Shown here: piece after piece, positions 55,672 to 64,000 of the stretch | How positions within the stretch are numbered: the stretch's first letter is position 1 | Layout: each line of letters begins with the position of its first letter | From: an uncultured Clostridia bacterium | GTDB lineage: Bacteria; Bacillota; Clostridia; Christensenellales; Borkfalkiaceae | Assembly (NCBI GenBank): GCA_947626575.1 | Contig: CANQSR010000005.1 | Location: 38,848-102,847 of the forward strand | Direction of reading: 5' to 3' | Length of the DNA: 64,000 bases | Program-made: the position numbers and the translations under genes | The notes under the pieces: generated by a model | What the model was told of the DNA's origin: nothing | Seen by the model: only the letters and a program-made list of their open reading frames with translations | Databases searched by the model: none

Positions 55672-56121
55672 ATGAGAATTGACACCATTTCTCCCGCCGA
55701 GGGAGCAAGAACATCTCAAAAGCGGCTTGGCAGAGGCATCGGTTCGGGCCTCGGCAAGACGAGCGGCAAGGGCCATAAGGGGCAGTGGGCGCGCTCCGGC
55801 GGCGGGGTAAGACCCGGCTTCGAAGGCGGCCAGATGCCGCTTGCGCGCAGGATCCCCAAGCGCGGCTTCCACAATAAGTGGGGCAAGGACTATGTCATCG
55901 TGAACATCTCCGCGCTTGACGCGCTTCCCGCAGGGACGGTCGTGGATTACGACTATGTCCTCGAAAACGGGCTTGCGAAGGAAGTCAAGAACAACGCGGG
56001 GCTGAAAGTACTCGGCGGCGGCGAGATCAAAGTTGCCCTCAATGTGAAGGCGGCGAAGTTCTCCGCGGCGGCCAAGGCTGCGATCGAGGCCGCAGGCGGT
56101 ACGGCGGAAGTCATCCTTTGA
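55672..56121 (+). CDS. rplO: Ribosomal protein uL15
   Basis: A 149-residue L15. The glycine-rich N-terminal part RLGRGIGSGLGKTSGKGHKG and GFEGGQMPLARRIPKRGF are diagnostic. AAGGAG precedes the start. Confidence 0.98.
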   Translation: MRIDTISPAEGARTSQKRLGRGIGSGLGKTSGKGHKGQWARSGGGVRPGFEGGQMPLARRIPKRGFHNKWGKDYVIVNISALDALPAGTVVDYDYVLENGLAKEVKNNAGLKVLGGGEIKVALNVKAAKFSAAAKAAIEAAGGTAEVIL

Positions 56122-56158
56122 GACTTTCGTCATTCCCGTCATTGAAAGGAGTGATGAA

Positions 56159-57469
56159 ATGATTGAAACATTAAAAAACGCCTTTCGGAACAAGGACATC
56201 AGGAACAAGATCCTGATGACTCTGCTGATCCTCTTCATTTTCCGTCTTGGGTGCTATATTCCCGTACCGGGGCTTGAAAGATCGGCTTTCGAAGACGCGA
56301 TTCTCGGCAACGATTTCCTTACGCTGATGAGCGGTATCACCGGCAATGCGCTTGCAAACGGCACGCTCTTTGCGCTCGGTATCGGACCCTACATCAACGC
56401 TTCCATTATCATCCAGCTCTTGACGGTGGGTATTCCCTACCTTGAAAGGCTGTCCAAACAGGGCGAAGAGGGGCGCAAGAAGATCACGCTCTATACGCGG
56501 CTTCTCACCATCGTCCTCGCCGTCATCCAATCCGTCGGCATCATCGTCAACTTTGCGGCGAACACGGAGGGCGCGATCCGCTCCGACCTCTTCTTCAATC
56601 AGGTCTGGCTTGCGGGCATCTACATGACCATCGTCTACACGGCAGGTTCCTGCCTCGTCATGTGGCTCGGCGAGCGCATCACCGATTACGGCGTCGGCAA
56701 CGGCATTTCGCTCATCATCTTCGTCGGCATTCTCTCGACGGGCGGCATTTCCATCTGGGAAGAGATCAAGGCGGTGTTCACCGATCCCATCCATCTTCTC
56801 AACCTCGGCCTGTTCGCCGTGCTTGCCGTCATCATCTTCTTTGCCATCGTCTATGTAGACCTCGCGGAGAGGAAGATACCCGTGCAATACGCCAAGCAGG
56901 TGCGCGGCACCAAGATGTATGGCGGCCAAAGCTCCGTGATCCCCATGAAGATCACGGGAAGCGGCGTCATGCCCCTCATCTTTGCGTTCGCGATCATCTC
57001 CTTCCCGTCCATGCTCATCAGCCTCTTCTGGCCGAATACGCCGGCGGCGACGGGCCTTGCGGAATGGTTCTCCGGTTCCTCGCCCATGTGGTACGGGCAG
57101 GTCATCTATTCCGTTGCGCTGTGCATCCTCATCTTTGCGTTTGCATTCTTCTATGCGCAGATCGAGTTCAATCCCGACGACGTTGCGAAGCAGATCCAGC
57201 AGAACGGCGGGTTCATACAGGGCATCCGTCCGGGGAAACCCACGGCGGCATACCTTAGGAAGATCAACAAGCGCATCACGCTCTTCGGCGCGATCTTCCT
57301 CACGCTCGTGGCCTTTGTTCCGTCGGTCATGTTCAGCTGGGCGGGGCAGAATCTCGTCAACGTGTTCTCCACGACGGGACTTCTCATCGTCGTCTCGGTT
57401 GCGTTGGAGATCGATAAGCAGTTGCAGTCGCAGATTATGATGAAGAACTACAAGGGCTTCTTGAAATAA
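56159..57469 (+). CDS. secY: Protein translocase subunit SecY
   Basis: A 436-residue SecY with ten predicted helices, the channel of the Sec translocon. FRLGCYIPVPG in helix 1, GIGPYINASIIIQLLT, and the cytoplasmic loop QNGGFIQGIRPGKPTAAYL that contacts SecA and ribosomes are clear. An AAAGGAG precedes the ATG. The expected next gene, adk, is 858 bases away beyond repeat DNA. The dispersed 140-bp repeat begins directly after the stop. Confidence 0.98.
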   Translation: MIETLKNAFRNKDIRNKILMTLLILFIFRLGCYIPVPGLERSAFEDAILGNDFLTLMSGITGNALANGTLFALGIGPYINASIIIQLLTVGIPYLERLSKQGEEGRKKITLYTRLLTIVLAVIQSVGIIVNFAANTEGAIRSDLFFNQVWLAGIYMTIVYTAGSCLVMWLGERITDYGVGNGISLIIFVGILSTGGISIWEEIKAVFTDPIHLLNLGLFAVLAVIIFFAIVYVDLAERKIPVQYAKQVRGTKMYGGQSSVIPMKITGSGVMPLIFAFAIISFPSMLISLFWPNTPAATGLAEWFSGSSPMWYGQVIYSVALCILIFAFAFFYAQIEFNPDDVAKQIQQNGGFIQGIRPGKPTAAYLRKINKRITLFGAIFLTLVAFVPSVMFSWAGQNLVNVFSTTGLLIVVSVALEIDKQLQSQIMMKNYKGFLK

Positions 57470-57471
57470 GC

Positions 57472-57605
57472 GAACTGCGTATAGACGTCGCAATACTGCG
57501 TCGTGCTGCGTTTTTCTTGGTCGTGTACGAAAAAGTACGCGCCCGTCGGGAATGCTCCTTCTCCTCGTCTCGCTTGCTTCTCCGCAGTTGAGGTTATCGG
57601 GTCGC
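57472..57605. repeat. Dispersed 140-bp repeat, copy 2 (inverted)
   Basis: Reverse complement of the 25823-25962 repeat, starting two bases after the secY stop (GCGAACTGCGTATA...) and ending AACTGCGGAG complement near 57600. Indels between the copies shift any shared reading frame. Confidence 0.75.
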
Positions 57606-58088
57606 TTGTTCGAGCTTCCCGTCGCCTCCCCCCTTATACCTGAGGGGTGGAACGGTGCAATTCTCATTCAACAGCCCTGTGGGCTGTGAATGGCACCGTG
57701 ACGGGAGGCGTGGCCTCGCCGACGAGGTTTCGGCGGTTCCTGCCGCCGAAACAGGGTAGGGTAGGGGGTGTACCCGCCCTGCCTGAGCGACGGGCCGCTT
57801 CTACCCCCTCCCACGGGAGGGGGACTCCCCAAGGGGGTGGGGTGCATGAGCAGTGTCCTGCCCGAACGAGCGGCGTTCTCCTCGTCGCCTCTTTAAGGGG
57901 AGATGTCACGAGCTTGCGAGTGACAGAGGGGTTTGGATCGTCACGTCATTTCGAACGTAGTGAGAAATCTCGTTCTTAGAGATTTCTCGTCGCTTCGCTC
58001 CTACTTCGCCTGCGGCTCGTGACGCGCTTAGATTACAATAGAAGCCTCGCGCGGGCGAAATGACGTCGTGAACCCATTCCAATTTCAT
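57606..58088. repeat. Intergenic repeat mosaic 8
   Basis: No gene is seen. Units include CCCCCTTATACCTGAGGGG, CTACCCCCTCCCACGGGAGGGGG (also near 25670), GATGTCACGAGCTTGCGAGTGACAGAGGGG (also 38665) and CGTCATTTCGAACGTAGTGAGAAATCTC. Confidence 0.75.
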
Positions 58089-58312
58089 GCGAATAACCAA
58101 AATCACAATTTTGGTTTTCGCCCTCAATTTGCCAGCTTGCGGCTTGTTGTCCGTTGAAACGAATAAGAGGACCAAGCAAGTTAAGACGTAAACGAACATT
58201 TCCCTCACGGAAATTTGTTTTGCGGGATACGACACCCCTTTGGTCATTCGCTTCGCTCATGACACTTTCCCCTCAAGGGGACAGCGAGGAAAAGCAAAAC
58301 AAATTTCGTGAA
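58089..58312 (+). other. Structured leader element, copy B (before adk)
   Basis: GCGAATAACCAAAATC-ACA-ATTTTGGTTTTCGC hairpin, CCCTCAATTTGC, TTGTTGTCCGTTGAAACG...GAGGACCAAG stem, GTTAAGACG, then a terminal hairpin with arms CCTCACGGAAATTTGTTTTGC and GCAAAACAAATTTCGTGAA around about 70 bases with small palindromes. It ends 15 bases before the adk ATG. Confidence 0.65.
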
Positions 58313-58327
58313 TAAAAAGGAGTTTGT

Positions 58328-58963
58328 ATGAATCTGATCCTACTCGGCGCGCCCGGCGCAGGCAAGGGTACGCAGGCCACCAAGATCGCCGCCCGTTACG
58401 GTCTCGTCCATATCTCCACGGGGGATATCTTCCGCGCCAATATCAAAAACGGCACGAAGATCGGCCTTCTCGCCAAGTCCTATACGGATAAGGGCGAGCT
58501 GGTCCCGGATGAGGTGACGGTCGCCATCGTCAAGGACCGCCTGATGCAGCCCGACTGCGAAAAGGGCTACCTTCTCGACGGGTTCCCGCGCAATCTCTTT
58601 CAGGCGGCCGCCCTCGACGAGTTCGCACATATCGACGGCGTGGTCAACATCAACATCGACCATAAACTTCTCATGGACCGTCTGTGCGGCAGGCGCGTCT
58701 GCCGGGAGTGCGGGGAGAGCTATCACGTCTCCACGCTGAACGGCGCAACGACGTGCGCCCGTTGCGGCGGCGAACTGTATCAGAGAAAGGACGATAATCC
58801 CGAAACGGTCGGCGCGCGCCTTGCAGTCTACAACGAACAGACGGCGCCCCTCATCGACTATTACACCCCAAAGGGCATCATCTTCAACGTCACGGGCACG
58901 GAGGCTCCCGCCGAAGTCCTCTTCGAAGAGGTGAAGAAGGTACTCGACCCGCTCGCGAAATGA
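58328..58963 (+). CDS. adk: Adenylate kinase, zinc-lid type
   Basis: A 211-residue adenylate kinase. P-loop GAPGAGKGTQ (7-16), GFPRN, and a lid with CRECG and CARCG (four Cys), a zinc-binding lid usual in Gram-positives. An AAGGAG lies upstream, separated from secY by mosaic 8 and leader element B. map starts one base after its stop. Confidence 0.98.
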   Translation: MNLILLGAPGAGKGTQATKIAARYGLVHISTGDIFRANIKNGTKIGLLAKSYTDKGELVPDEVTVAIVKDRLMQPDCEKGYLLDGFPRNLFQAAALDEFAHIDGVVNINIDHKLLMDRLCGRRVCRECGESYHVSTLNGATTCARCGGELYQRKDDNPETVGARLAVYNEQTAPLIDYYTPKGIIFNVTGTEAPAEVLFEEVKKVLDPLAK

Positions 58964-58964
58964 T

Positions 58965-59711
58965 ATGATTTTCGTCAAAAGTGAGGAAGAGATCGCGCTC
59001 ATGCGCGAATCCAATGCCATCGTCCGCGACTGTTTGAAGTTTGTGGGCGAGCGCATCGGGGCCGGTATGACCACCAAAGACGTGGACGCGCTCGTGGAAA
59101 ATTTCATCCGCGCGAGCGGCGCCGAACCGAGCTGTCTCGGCTATTGCGGATACCCCGCTTCGGCCTGCGTCTCCGTCAATGAGACCGTCGTCCACGGCAT
59201 CCCGTCTGCCGAGCAGGTCCTCCGCGAGGGCGATATCGTCAGCGTGGACCTGTGCGCCTATAAAAACGGCTTCCACGGAGACGGCGCGCGCACCTTCCGT
59301 ATCGGCAAGGTGAGCGAGGAAAAGGAGAAGCTCATCCGCGTGACGGAGGAATGTTTCTTCAAGGCCATCGAGGGGTTGAAGGCGGATACGCCGCTCTATG
59401 ACATCGGCTACCGCGTGCAACAGCATGCCGAGGCGAACGGCTTTTCCGTCATCCGCGCCTACACGGGCCACGGGATAGGGCGGGAGATGCACGAGGACCC
59501 CGCCGTTCCCAATGTGGGGCATCGCGGCACGGGCGTCCGCCTGAAAGCGGGGACCGTCATCTGTATCGAACCGATGATCGCGGCAGGGACCTTCCGCGTG
59601 AAAGTATTGCCCGACGGCTGGACGGCCGTCACACTCGACGGGCGGCCTGCGGCGCACTACGAGAATACCGTAGTCATCCGCGAGGACGGCGTGGAAATAC
59701 TAACTCTCTGA
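58965..59711 (+). CDS. map: Methionine aminopeptidase, type I
   Basis: A 248-residue type Ia enzyme removing N-terminal Met. Metal ligands are seen in [20 protein letters not shown] (two Asp), [12 protein letters not shown] (His), CIEPM (Glu) and VVIREDG (Glu). It follows adk by one base. Confidence 0.97.
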   Translation: MIFVKSEEEIALMRESNAIVRDCLKFVGERIGAGMTTKDVDALVENFIRASGAEPSCLGYCGYPASACVSVNETVVHGIPSAEQVLREGDIVSVDLCAYKNGFHGDGARTFRIGKVSEEKEKLIRVTEECFFKAIEGLKADTPLYDIGYRVQQHAEANGFSVIRAYTGHGIGREMHEDPAVPNVGHRGTGVRLKAGTVICIEPMIAAGTFRVKVLPDGWTAVTLDGRPAAHYENTVVIREDGVEILTL

Positions 59712-59728
59712 GAATAAATGGAGGAAGC

Positions 59729-59950
59729 ATGTCGAAGGACGACGTCATCGAAGCGGAGGGCAGGGTGATCGAAGCGCTCCCCAATGCAACATTCAAAGTA
59801 CGGCTCACCAACGGCCATGTGATCACGGCATATATTTCGGGCAAACTCAGAATGAACTATATCCGCATCATCGAAGGCGATGCGGTGAAGCTCGAAATGA
59901 GTCCGTACGATCTGACCAAGGGCCGCATCACGTGGAGAAGCAAAAACTGA
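59729..59950 (+). CDS. infA: Translation initiation factor IF-1
   Basis: A 73-residue S1/OB-fold IF-1: [45 protein letters not shown] and [15 protein letters not shown] precedes. Confidence 0.98.
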   Translation: MSKDDVIEAEGRVIEALPNATFKVRLTNGHVITAYISGKLRMNYIRIIEGDAVKLEMSPYDLTKGRITWRSKN

Positions 59951-60029
59951 TCTGCGGTGCAGAACGCAGAGGGACGTGCGGCGGCGAAGCCGCATGTGAC
60001 AATATTATTCCGAACACGAGGTAAAAATC

Positions 60030-60146
60030 ATGAAAGTCAGACCTTCCGTAAAACCCATGTGCGATAAGTGCAAGGTCATCAAGAGAAACGGCAAAGTGAT
60101 GGTCATTTGCTCGAAAAACAAGAGCCATAAGCAAAGACAGGGCTAA
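60030..60146 (+). CDS. rpmJ: Ribosomal protein bL36
   Basis: A 38-residue L36 ([20 protein letters not shown]...[13 protein letters not shown]) with Cys11, Cys14, Cys27 and His33 as zinc ligands. GAGGT precedes. The rpsM group follows only after a new promoter and 600 bases of leader and repeats. Confidence 0.97.
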   Translation: MKVRPSVKPMCDKCKVIKRNGKVMVICSKNKSHKQRQG

Positions 60147-60153
60147 AAATCAG

Positions 60154-60182
60154 TTGACAAGGACCTGTTTACGTGGTATAAT
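60154..60182 (+). promoter_or_regulatory. Promoter of the rpsM-rplQ (alpha) operon
   Basis: TTGACA (60154-60159), a 17-base spacer and TATAAT (60177-60182) form a near-perfect promoter about 600 bases upstream of rpsM. Confidence 0.85.
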
Positions 60183-60225
60183 AAACTTTGCTGTTTTTGG
60201 AAATAAATACAGTGAAGAACGTACA

Positions 60226-60375
60226 TGAAGCTGATTCCCGCAAAAATCCGTTGCGGGAAATCGGCTTGCTTTGCGCTTAAAAAGCCCCTTGGGGACCGAG
60301 ACCTGCCCCCTTGGGAGGGGGCGGGTGGCGCGGCTTTGCCGCGTCAGGTGGGGGTAGGCAGCAAGGAGTATTGAA
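60226..60375. repeat. Hairpin and repeat unit in the rpsM leader
   Basis: GATTCCCGCA and TGCGGGAAATC form a hairpin (60230-60262). It is followed by the GGTGGCGCGGCTTTGCCGCG unit (60324-60343) found also at 825 and 25431. No gene is seen. Confidence 0.65.
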
Positions 60376-60505
60376 GGCGCAAAAGCACATTTCCCTCACG
60401 GAAATTTGTTTTGCGAAATACGACACCCCTTTGGTCGCGCAAAGGCGGCGCGACACTTTCCCCTCAAGGGGACAGCGAGAAAAAAGCAAAACAAATTTCG
60501 TGAAC
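60376..60505 (+). other. Structured leader element, copy C (partial)
   Basis: Only the 3' part is present: GGCGCAAAAGCAC, the arm CCTCACGGAAATTTGTTTTGC, an insert with the GTCGCGC-AAAGGC-GGCGCGAC hairpin, and the arm GCAAAACAAATTTCGTGAA. The 5' part is replaced by another repeat. Confidence 0.6.
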
Positions 60506-60511
60506 CCATAC

Positions 60512-60676
60512 TAAATTTTCTTGCCTTAGCCCGAATTTACTTCGGGCGTGGGCGACCCAATTTGCAGAGCCCTGTCTGCTTCTTGTCCGTTGGAACGAAC
60601 GAGAGGACCAAGTAAGTTAAGGCGCCAACGCACATTTCCCTCACGACATTTTGTTGCCTGCAACAAAATGTGTGAA
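60512..60676 (+). other. Structured leader element, copy C2 (before rpsM)
   Basis: Complete short form: CTTGCCTTAG, hairpin GCCCGAA-TTTAC-TTCGGGC, GGGCGACCCAATTTGC, TTGTCCGTTGGAACG...GAGGACCAAG, GTTAAGGCG, CCTCACGACATTTTGTTGC-CT-GCAACAAAATGTGTGAA. About 110 bases then lead to rpsM. Confidence 0.6.
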
Positions 60677-60789
60677 TACCCTACCGATAACTCCCGTATT
60701 CGCACGGTCTGCATTTTCCACTGCGGCCTGCGGCCACGGAACACATAGATCAAAATTTTTTATACCGAAAAACGGAGGTTACAAATTAC

Positions 60790-61158
60790 ATGGCACGTAT
60801 TGCCGGTGTGGATTTACCGAGAGAGAAGAGGGTCGAGATCGGCCTTACCTATATCTACGGTATCGGGCTTGCCACGAGCAAGCAAATCCTTGCCGCCACG
60901 GGGATCGACCCCGATACCCGCGTCAAGGATCTCAATGAGACCGACGTCTCGAAACTGAGAGAATATATCGACCACAACCTCACGGTCGAGGGCGAACTCA
61001 GAGGGCAGGTATCCCTCAACATCAAGCGTTTGATGGAAATCGGATGCTATCGCGGCGTCCGCCACAGAAAGGGCCTTCCCGTCCGCGGCCAAAGCACCAA
61101 GCGCAACGCGAGAACCCGCAAGGGTCCCCGCCGCACCGTCGCGAACAAGAAGAAGTAA
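60790..61158 (+). CDS. rpsM: Ribosomal protein uS13
   Basis: A 122-residue S13 of the 30S head: [26 protein letters not shown] and [23 protein letters not shown] precedes at a spacing of about 12 bases. Confidence 0.98.
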   Translation: MARIAGVDLPREKRVEIGLTYIYGIGLATSKQILAATGIDPDTRVKDLNETDVSKLREYIDHNLTVEGELRGQVSLNIKRLMEIGCYRGVRHRKGLPVRGQSTKRNARTRKGPRRTVANKKK

Positions 61159-61170
61159 GGAGGACGAGAT

Positions 61171-61566
61171 ATGGCAGGCCAGAAGAAAACCGTCTCGCGT
61201 AAGCGCAGAGAAATCAAAAAAATCGACAAAGGACAAGTTCATATTCAATCTACCTTCAACAACACGATCGTCACGATCACCGATATGAGCGGCAACGTTA
61301 TTTCGTGGTCGAGCGCCGGCGCGCTGAAATACCGCGGCTCCCGTAAGGGGACCCCGTTCGCAGCGCAGATGGCGGCCGAAACGGCGGCCAAGGCGGCCAA
61401 GGAACACGGTCTCCGCTCCGTTGAGGTATATGTGAAAGGTCCCGGCGCAGGCAGAGAGTCCGCCATCCGTGCGCTTGCAAATTGCGATCTTGAAGTCACG
61501 CTCATTTCCGACGTCTCCCCGATCGCACACAACGGATGCCGCCCGCCCAAGCGCAGAAGAGTTTAA
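61171..61566 (+). CDS. rpsK: Ribosomal protein uS11
   Basis: A 131-residue S11 of the platform: [37 protein letters not shown] and [11 protein letters not shown]. Confidence 0.98.
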   Translation: MAGQKKTVSRKRREIKKIDKGQVHIQSTFNNTIVTITDMSGNVISWSSAGALKYRGSRKGTPFAAQMAAETAAKAAKEHGLRSVEVYVKGPGAGRESAIRALANCDLEVTLISDVSPIAHNGCRPPKRRRV

Positions 61567-61578
61567 GGAGGAAGCAAC

Positions 61579-62202
61579 ATGGCAGTTTACAGAGAAGCAA
61601 AATGCAAACTTTGCAGAAGAGAGGGCGGCAAGCTCTTTTTGAAAGGGGATAAGTGCTACATGGAGAAATGCCCCTTCAATAAGCGGCCCCTTCCTCCCGG
61701 ACAACACGGCGCAGGCAGAAAGAAGGTCTCCGAATACGGCCAACAGCTCCGCGAGAAGCAAAAGACCAAGCGCATCTATGGCGTGCAGGAGGGGCAGTTC
61801 CGCCACTATTACGAGATCGCCGAGCGCAAGAAGGGCATCACGGGCGAAAACATGCTCTCGCTCCTTGAAAGACGCCTCGATAACGTCGTATTCCGTATGG
61901 GCATCGGCGCTTCGCGTACGCAGGCGAGACAGCTCGTCAACCACGCGCACCTTTCCGTCAACGGCAGAACGGTCACCGTTCCCTCCTATATCGTGAAGGT
62001 CGGCGACGTGATCGCGGTCAAGGAGAACAGAAAGAACAACAAGTTCTTTACCGAACTCAAAGGGACGAAAGCTCCCGCCCTTCCCAAATGGTTGGAATTT
62101 GACCTCGATAAACTCGAAGGCAAAATTCTTGCTCTTCCTACAAGAGAGGATATTGACAGTCAGATCGCAGAGCATATGATCGTCGAGTTGTACTCCAAGT
62201 AA
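61579..62202 (+). CDS. rpsD: Ribosomal protein uS4, Cys-rich form
   Basis: A 207-residue S4, an early 16S binder and often the alpha operon repressor. Cys9, Cys12, Cys26 and Cys31 (CKLC...KCYMEKC) make the zinc-type N terminus. [24 protein letters not shown] is the S4 domain. Confidence 0.98.
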   Translation: MAVYREAKCKLCRREGGKLFLKGDKCYMEKCPFNKRPLPPGQHGAGRKKVSEYGQQLREKQKTKRIYGVQEGQFRHYYEIAERKKGITGENMLSLLERRLDNVVFRMGIGASRTQARQLVNHAHLSVNGRTVTVPSYIVKVGDVIAVKENRKNNKFFTELKGTKAPALPKWLEFDLDKLEGKILALPTREDIDSQIAEHMIVELYSK

Positions 62203-62228
62203 TCAACACAAAATAAGGAGGTATCTAT

Positions 62229-63182
62229 ATGATCGAAATGGATATGCCCAAAATCGAGGTTACGGAGAGCGAGGATAAGAGCTATGCCTGCATCGTCGTG
62301 GAGCCGCTCGAAAGGGGCTTCGGTCTTACGATAGGCAACTGTCTGAGAAGAATTTTGCTATCGGCGCTTCCCGGCGCCGCCGCGCAAGGGATCAGATTTT
62401 TGGACGGGAGCGTCAAGCATGAGTTCTCGGCCATTCCGGGAGTAAAGGAAGACGTCACCGAAATCATCTTGAACCTCAAACAGCTCGCCATCAAAACGAG
62501 GATCACAGATAAGGATTACACCAAGATCCTGCGCCTTGAAAAGGAGGGTCCCGCGGTCATCACGGCGGCCGATATCTCGCAGGATTCGGAAGTAGAGATC
62601 ATCAATTCCGATCAGTACATCTGTACGATCGACGAAGGCGGCAAGATAGACATGGAGATCACGATCGGCCGCGGCAGAGGGTATCATCCCGCCAAGGATA
62701 ACAAGCAGCCGCAGATCGATTACATTCCCATCGACTCTATCTATACGCCCGTCAAGAAGGTCAATTACGAAGTCAAGCCCGCGCGCGTGGGCCAGAACAT
62801 CGATTACGACCGCCTCACCATCGAGGTCTGGACGGACGGCACCTTCTCCGGGAAAGAGATCGTCTCGCTCGCCGCGAAGATCATGCAGGATCACATCAAT
62901 CTGTTCGTCAATCTCTCGGATACCATCAAGGATATGGATATTCTGGTCAAGACGGACGACGACAAGCAGCAGCAGATCCTCTCCATGAAGATCGAGGATA
63001 TGGACTTCTCCGTCCGTTCCTACAACTGCTTGAAGAGAGCCAACATTCACACCGTGGAAGACCTCATCCGCCGCACGGAGGAAGACATGTTGAAGGTGAG
63101 AAACCTCGGCAAGAAGTCCCTCGACGAAGTCATTCAAAAGCTCGAAGCGTACGGTCTTTCGCTCGAAAAAAAGGAGGATTAA
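62229..63182 (+). CDS. rpoA: RNA polymerase alpha subunit
   Basis: A 317-residue alpha subunit: N-terminal assembly domain (GFGLTIGNCLRRILLSALPGAA) and C-terminal DNA-binding domain (CLKRANIHTVEDLIRRTEEDMLKVRNLGKKSLDEV). AAGGAGG precedes the ATG at 62229; an internal ATG three codons later is also possible. Confidence 0.98.
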   Translation: MIEMDMPKIEVTESEDKSYACIVVEPLERGFGLTIGNCLRRILLSALPGAAAQGIRFLDGSVKHEFSAIPGVKEDVTEIILNLKQLAIKTRITDKDYTKILRLEKEGPAVITAADISQDSEVEIINSDQYICTIDEGGKIDMEITIGRGRGYHPAKDNKQPQIDYIPIDSIYTPVKKVNYEVKPARVGQNIDYDRLTIEVWTDGTFSGKEIVSLAAKIMQDHINLFVNLSDTIKDMDILVKTDDDKQQQILSMKIEDMDFSVRSYNCLKRANIHTVEDLIRRTEEDMLKVRNLGKKSLDEVIQKLEAYGLSLEKKED

Positions 63183-63185
63183 ATC

Positions 63186-63692
63186 ATGCCGGGTAAATTG
63201 GGCAGAACGACGGAGCAGAGGCTCGCAATACTCAGAAATCAGGCCTCCCAGCTCCTTTGGTACGGAAAACTTGAAACTACGGCGGCACGGGCGAAGGAAC
63301 TTCAACCTTACGTCGAGAAGCTGATCACGAAGGCGATCAATACCTACGAGGACGTCGTGGAGATCGAGGTCGTCGCGAAGGATAAGAAGGGCAAGGAAGT
63401 CAAGACGACCGCGTATAAAGACGGTCCGAGGAAGCTCTCTGCCCGCCGCGCGATCATGGCCAAGACTTACGATCTTCAAGAGATCAAGGCCTTCAACGAG
63501 AGCAAGAAGGATTATAAGGCCCGCACGGGCAAGATCCAGCACCCGCTCATGGAGAAACTCTTCAACGAGATCGCGCCCAAGTACGCGCAGAGAAAGGAAG
63601 AGTTGGGGCAGGGCGGCGGCTACACGCGCATCTATCTGCTCGGCGAACGCCGCGGGGATGCCTCCGAGCTTGCTGTCATCGAATTGGTTTAA
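63186..63692 (+). CDS. rplQ: Ribosomal protein bL17, with insertion
   Basis: A 168-residue L17 at the tunnel exit, about 45 residues longer than usual. The N-terminal LGRTTEQRLAILRNQASQLLW and C-terminal GGGYTRIYLLGERRGDASELAVIELV are standard. The extra part lies in the middle (near 55-125) and includes DKKGKEVKTTAYKDGPRKLS and KDYKARTGKIQHP. Last gene of the alpha operon. Confidence 0.96.
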   Translation: MPGKLGRTTEQRLAILRNQASQLLWYGKLETTAARAKELQPYVEKLITKAINTYEDVVEIEVVAKDKKGKEVKTTAYKDGPRKLSARRAIMAKTYDLQEIKAFNESKKDYKARTGKIQHPLMEKLFNEIAPKYAQRKEELGQGGGYTRIYLLGERRGDASELAVIELV

Positions 63693-63701
63693 CGGAACCG
63701 T

Positions 63702-63745
63702 AAAACCCCACGCCACCCTTTGGGCGGCGTGGGGTTTTATTTTGC
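63702..63745 (+). terminator. Alpha operon terminator
   Basis: AAAACCCCACGCC (63702-63714) pairs with GGCGTGGGGTTTT (63726-63738), then ATTTTG. Confidence 0.93.
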
Positions 63746-64000
63746 CTGCTTTTTACGCCCTAAGAGGGACAGCGAGGGGTCACCCCCACCTGACGCGACT
63801 ACCCCTTGGGGGGAGGCTCCGCCGTGACAGGAAGGGGGTGAAAGGCGCGCGTTTCCGCGTCATTTCGAACGAAGTGAGAAATCTCAACGTTGAGATTCCT
63901 CGTCGCTCCGTTCCTCGCCACCCTTGTCATTGATGGTCGAAACCCCCAGCGGAAGCTGGGGAGAATAGAGTAAGCAGAAGCGATGAGGAAGTAAAAAAAG
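63746..64000. repeat. Intergenic repeat mosaic 9
   Basis: No gene is seen up to the window edge. Repeat units include CCGTGACAGGAAGGGGGTG and CGTCATTTCGAACGAAGTGAGAAATCTC (63857-63885), and a CCCCCAGC-GGAA-GCTGGGG hairpin near 63943. Confidence 0.7.

Overview
The window looks like chromosome from a Bacillota (Clostridia-type) bacterium with moderately high GC, probably an uncultured gut lineage; that placement is inferred. It rests on the gene content (RbgA/YlqF, EngB, YhbY, YugP, EndoA-type MazF, Zn-type S14, zinc-lid adenylate kinase), on the Firmicutes-style S10-spc-alpha ribosomal superoperon, and on strong AGGAGG ribosome binding sites. I recognise no tRNA, rRNA, CRISPR array, prophage, transposase or complete insertion sequence.

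Layout. 1-4.5 kb: end of an unidentified gene, queH, then on the minus strand a small membrane protein, a YggS-type PLP protein and a zinc phospholipase C-like protein, then an MFS transporter. 4.7-14.4 kb: two giant repeat-built surface lipoproteins, each with its own promoter and terminator. 14.5-20.5 kb: a P-type cation ATPase convergent with lon-engB-MIF. 21.3-28 kb: an orphan MazF, tmk-rimM-(ABC ATPase-permease)-trmD, and rbgA-rnhB-yraN. 28-38 kb: D-2-hydroxyacid dehydrogenase, a TerB-like protein, mgtE with a structured leader, a 49-residue mini-gene, tsaE-tsaB-rimI-hydrolase-MurF-like-ddl, and yugP. 39-46.5 kb: an XRE regulator/DUF6442-like pair with two palindromic operators, obgE, yhbY, a NifU-like/GGGtGRT pair, an AT-richer islet with a Cys-rich protein and a frameshifted small gene, and an XRE-membrane protein pair. 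46.7-63.7 kb: rpsJ to secY, then adk-map-infA-rpmJ, then rpsM-rpsK-rpsD-rpoA-rplQ, broken by repeat blocks after secY and after rpmJ.

Genes that work together: tRNA modification (queH, trmD, tsaE, tsaB), ribosome assembly (rimM, rbgA, engB, obgE, yhbY, rimI), the ribosome and export core, and the D-Ala-D-Ala branch of peptidoglycan synthesis (ddl beside a membrane-anchored MurF-like ligase).

Three sequence-level features stand out. (1) A family of about 150-240 nt elements lies in sense orientation in front of lon, rbgA, adk and rpsM. Copies share a hairpin order and show compensatory changes in a stem, so they look like a dispersed structured RNA leader. (2) At least five genes (queH, MFS, tmk, tsaE, obgE) have a consensus promoter whose -10 box lies 6-10 nt before the ATG with no Shine-Dalgarno, which implies leaderless mRNAs. 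(3) Two leaders look like regulatory RNAs: a mini-ORF with mutually exclusive helices before mgtE, and a terminator-like attenuator before rpsJ. Intergenic space is otherwise filled by mosaics of short dispersed repeats.
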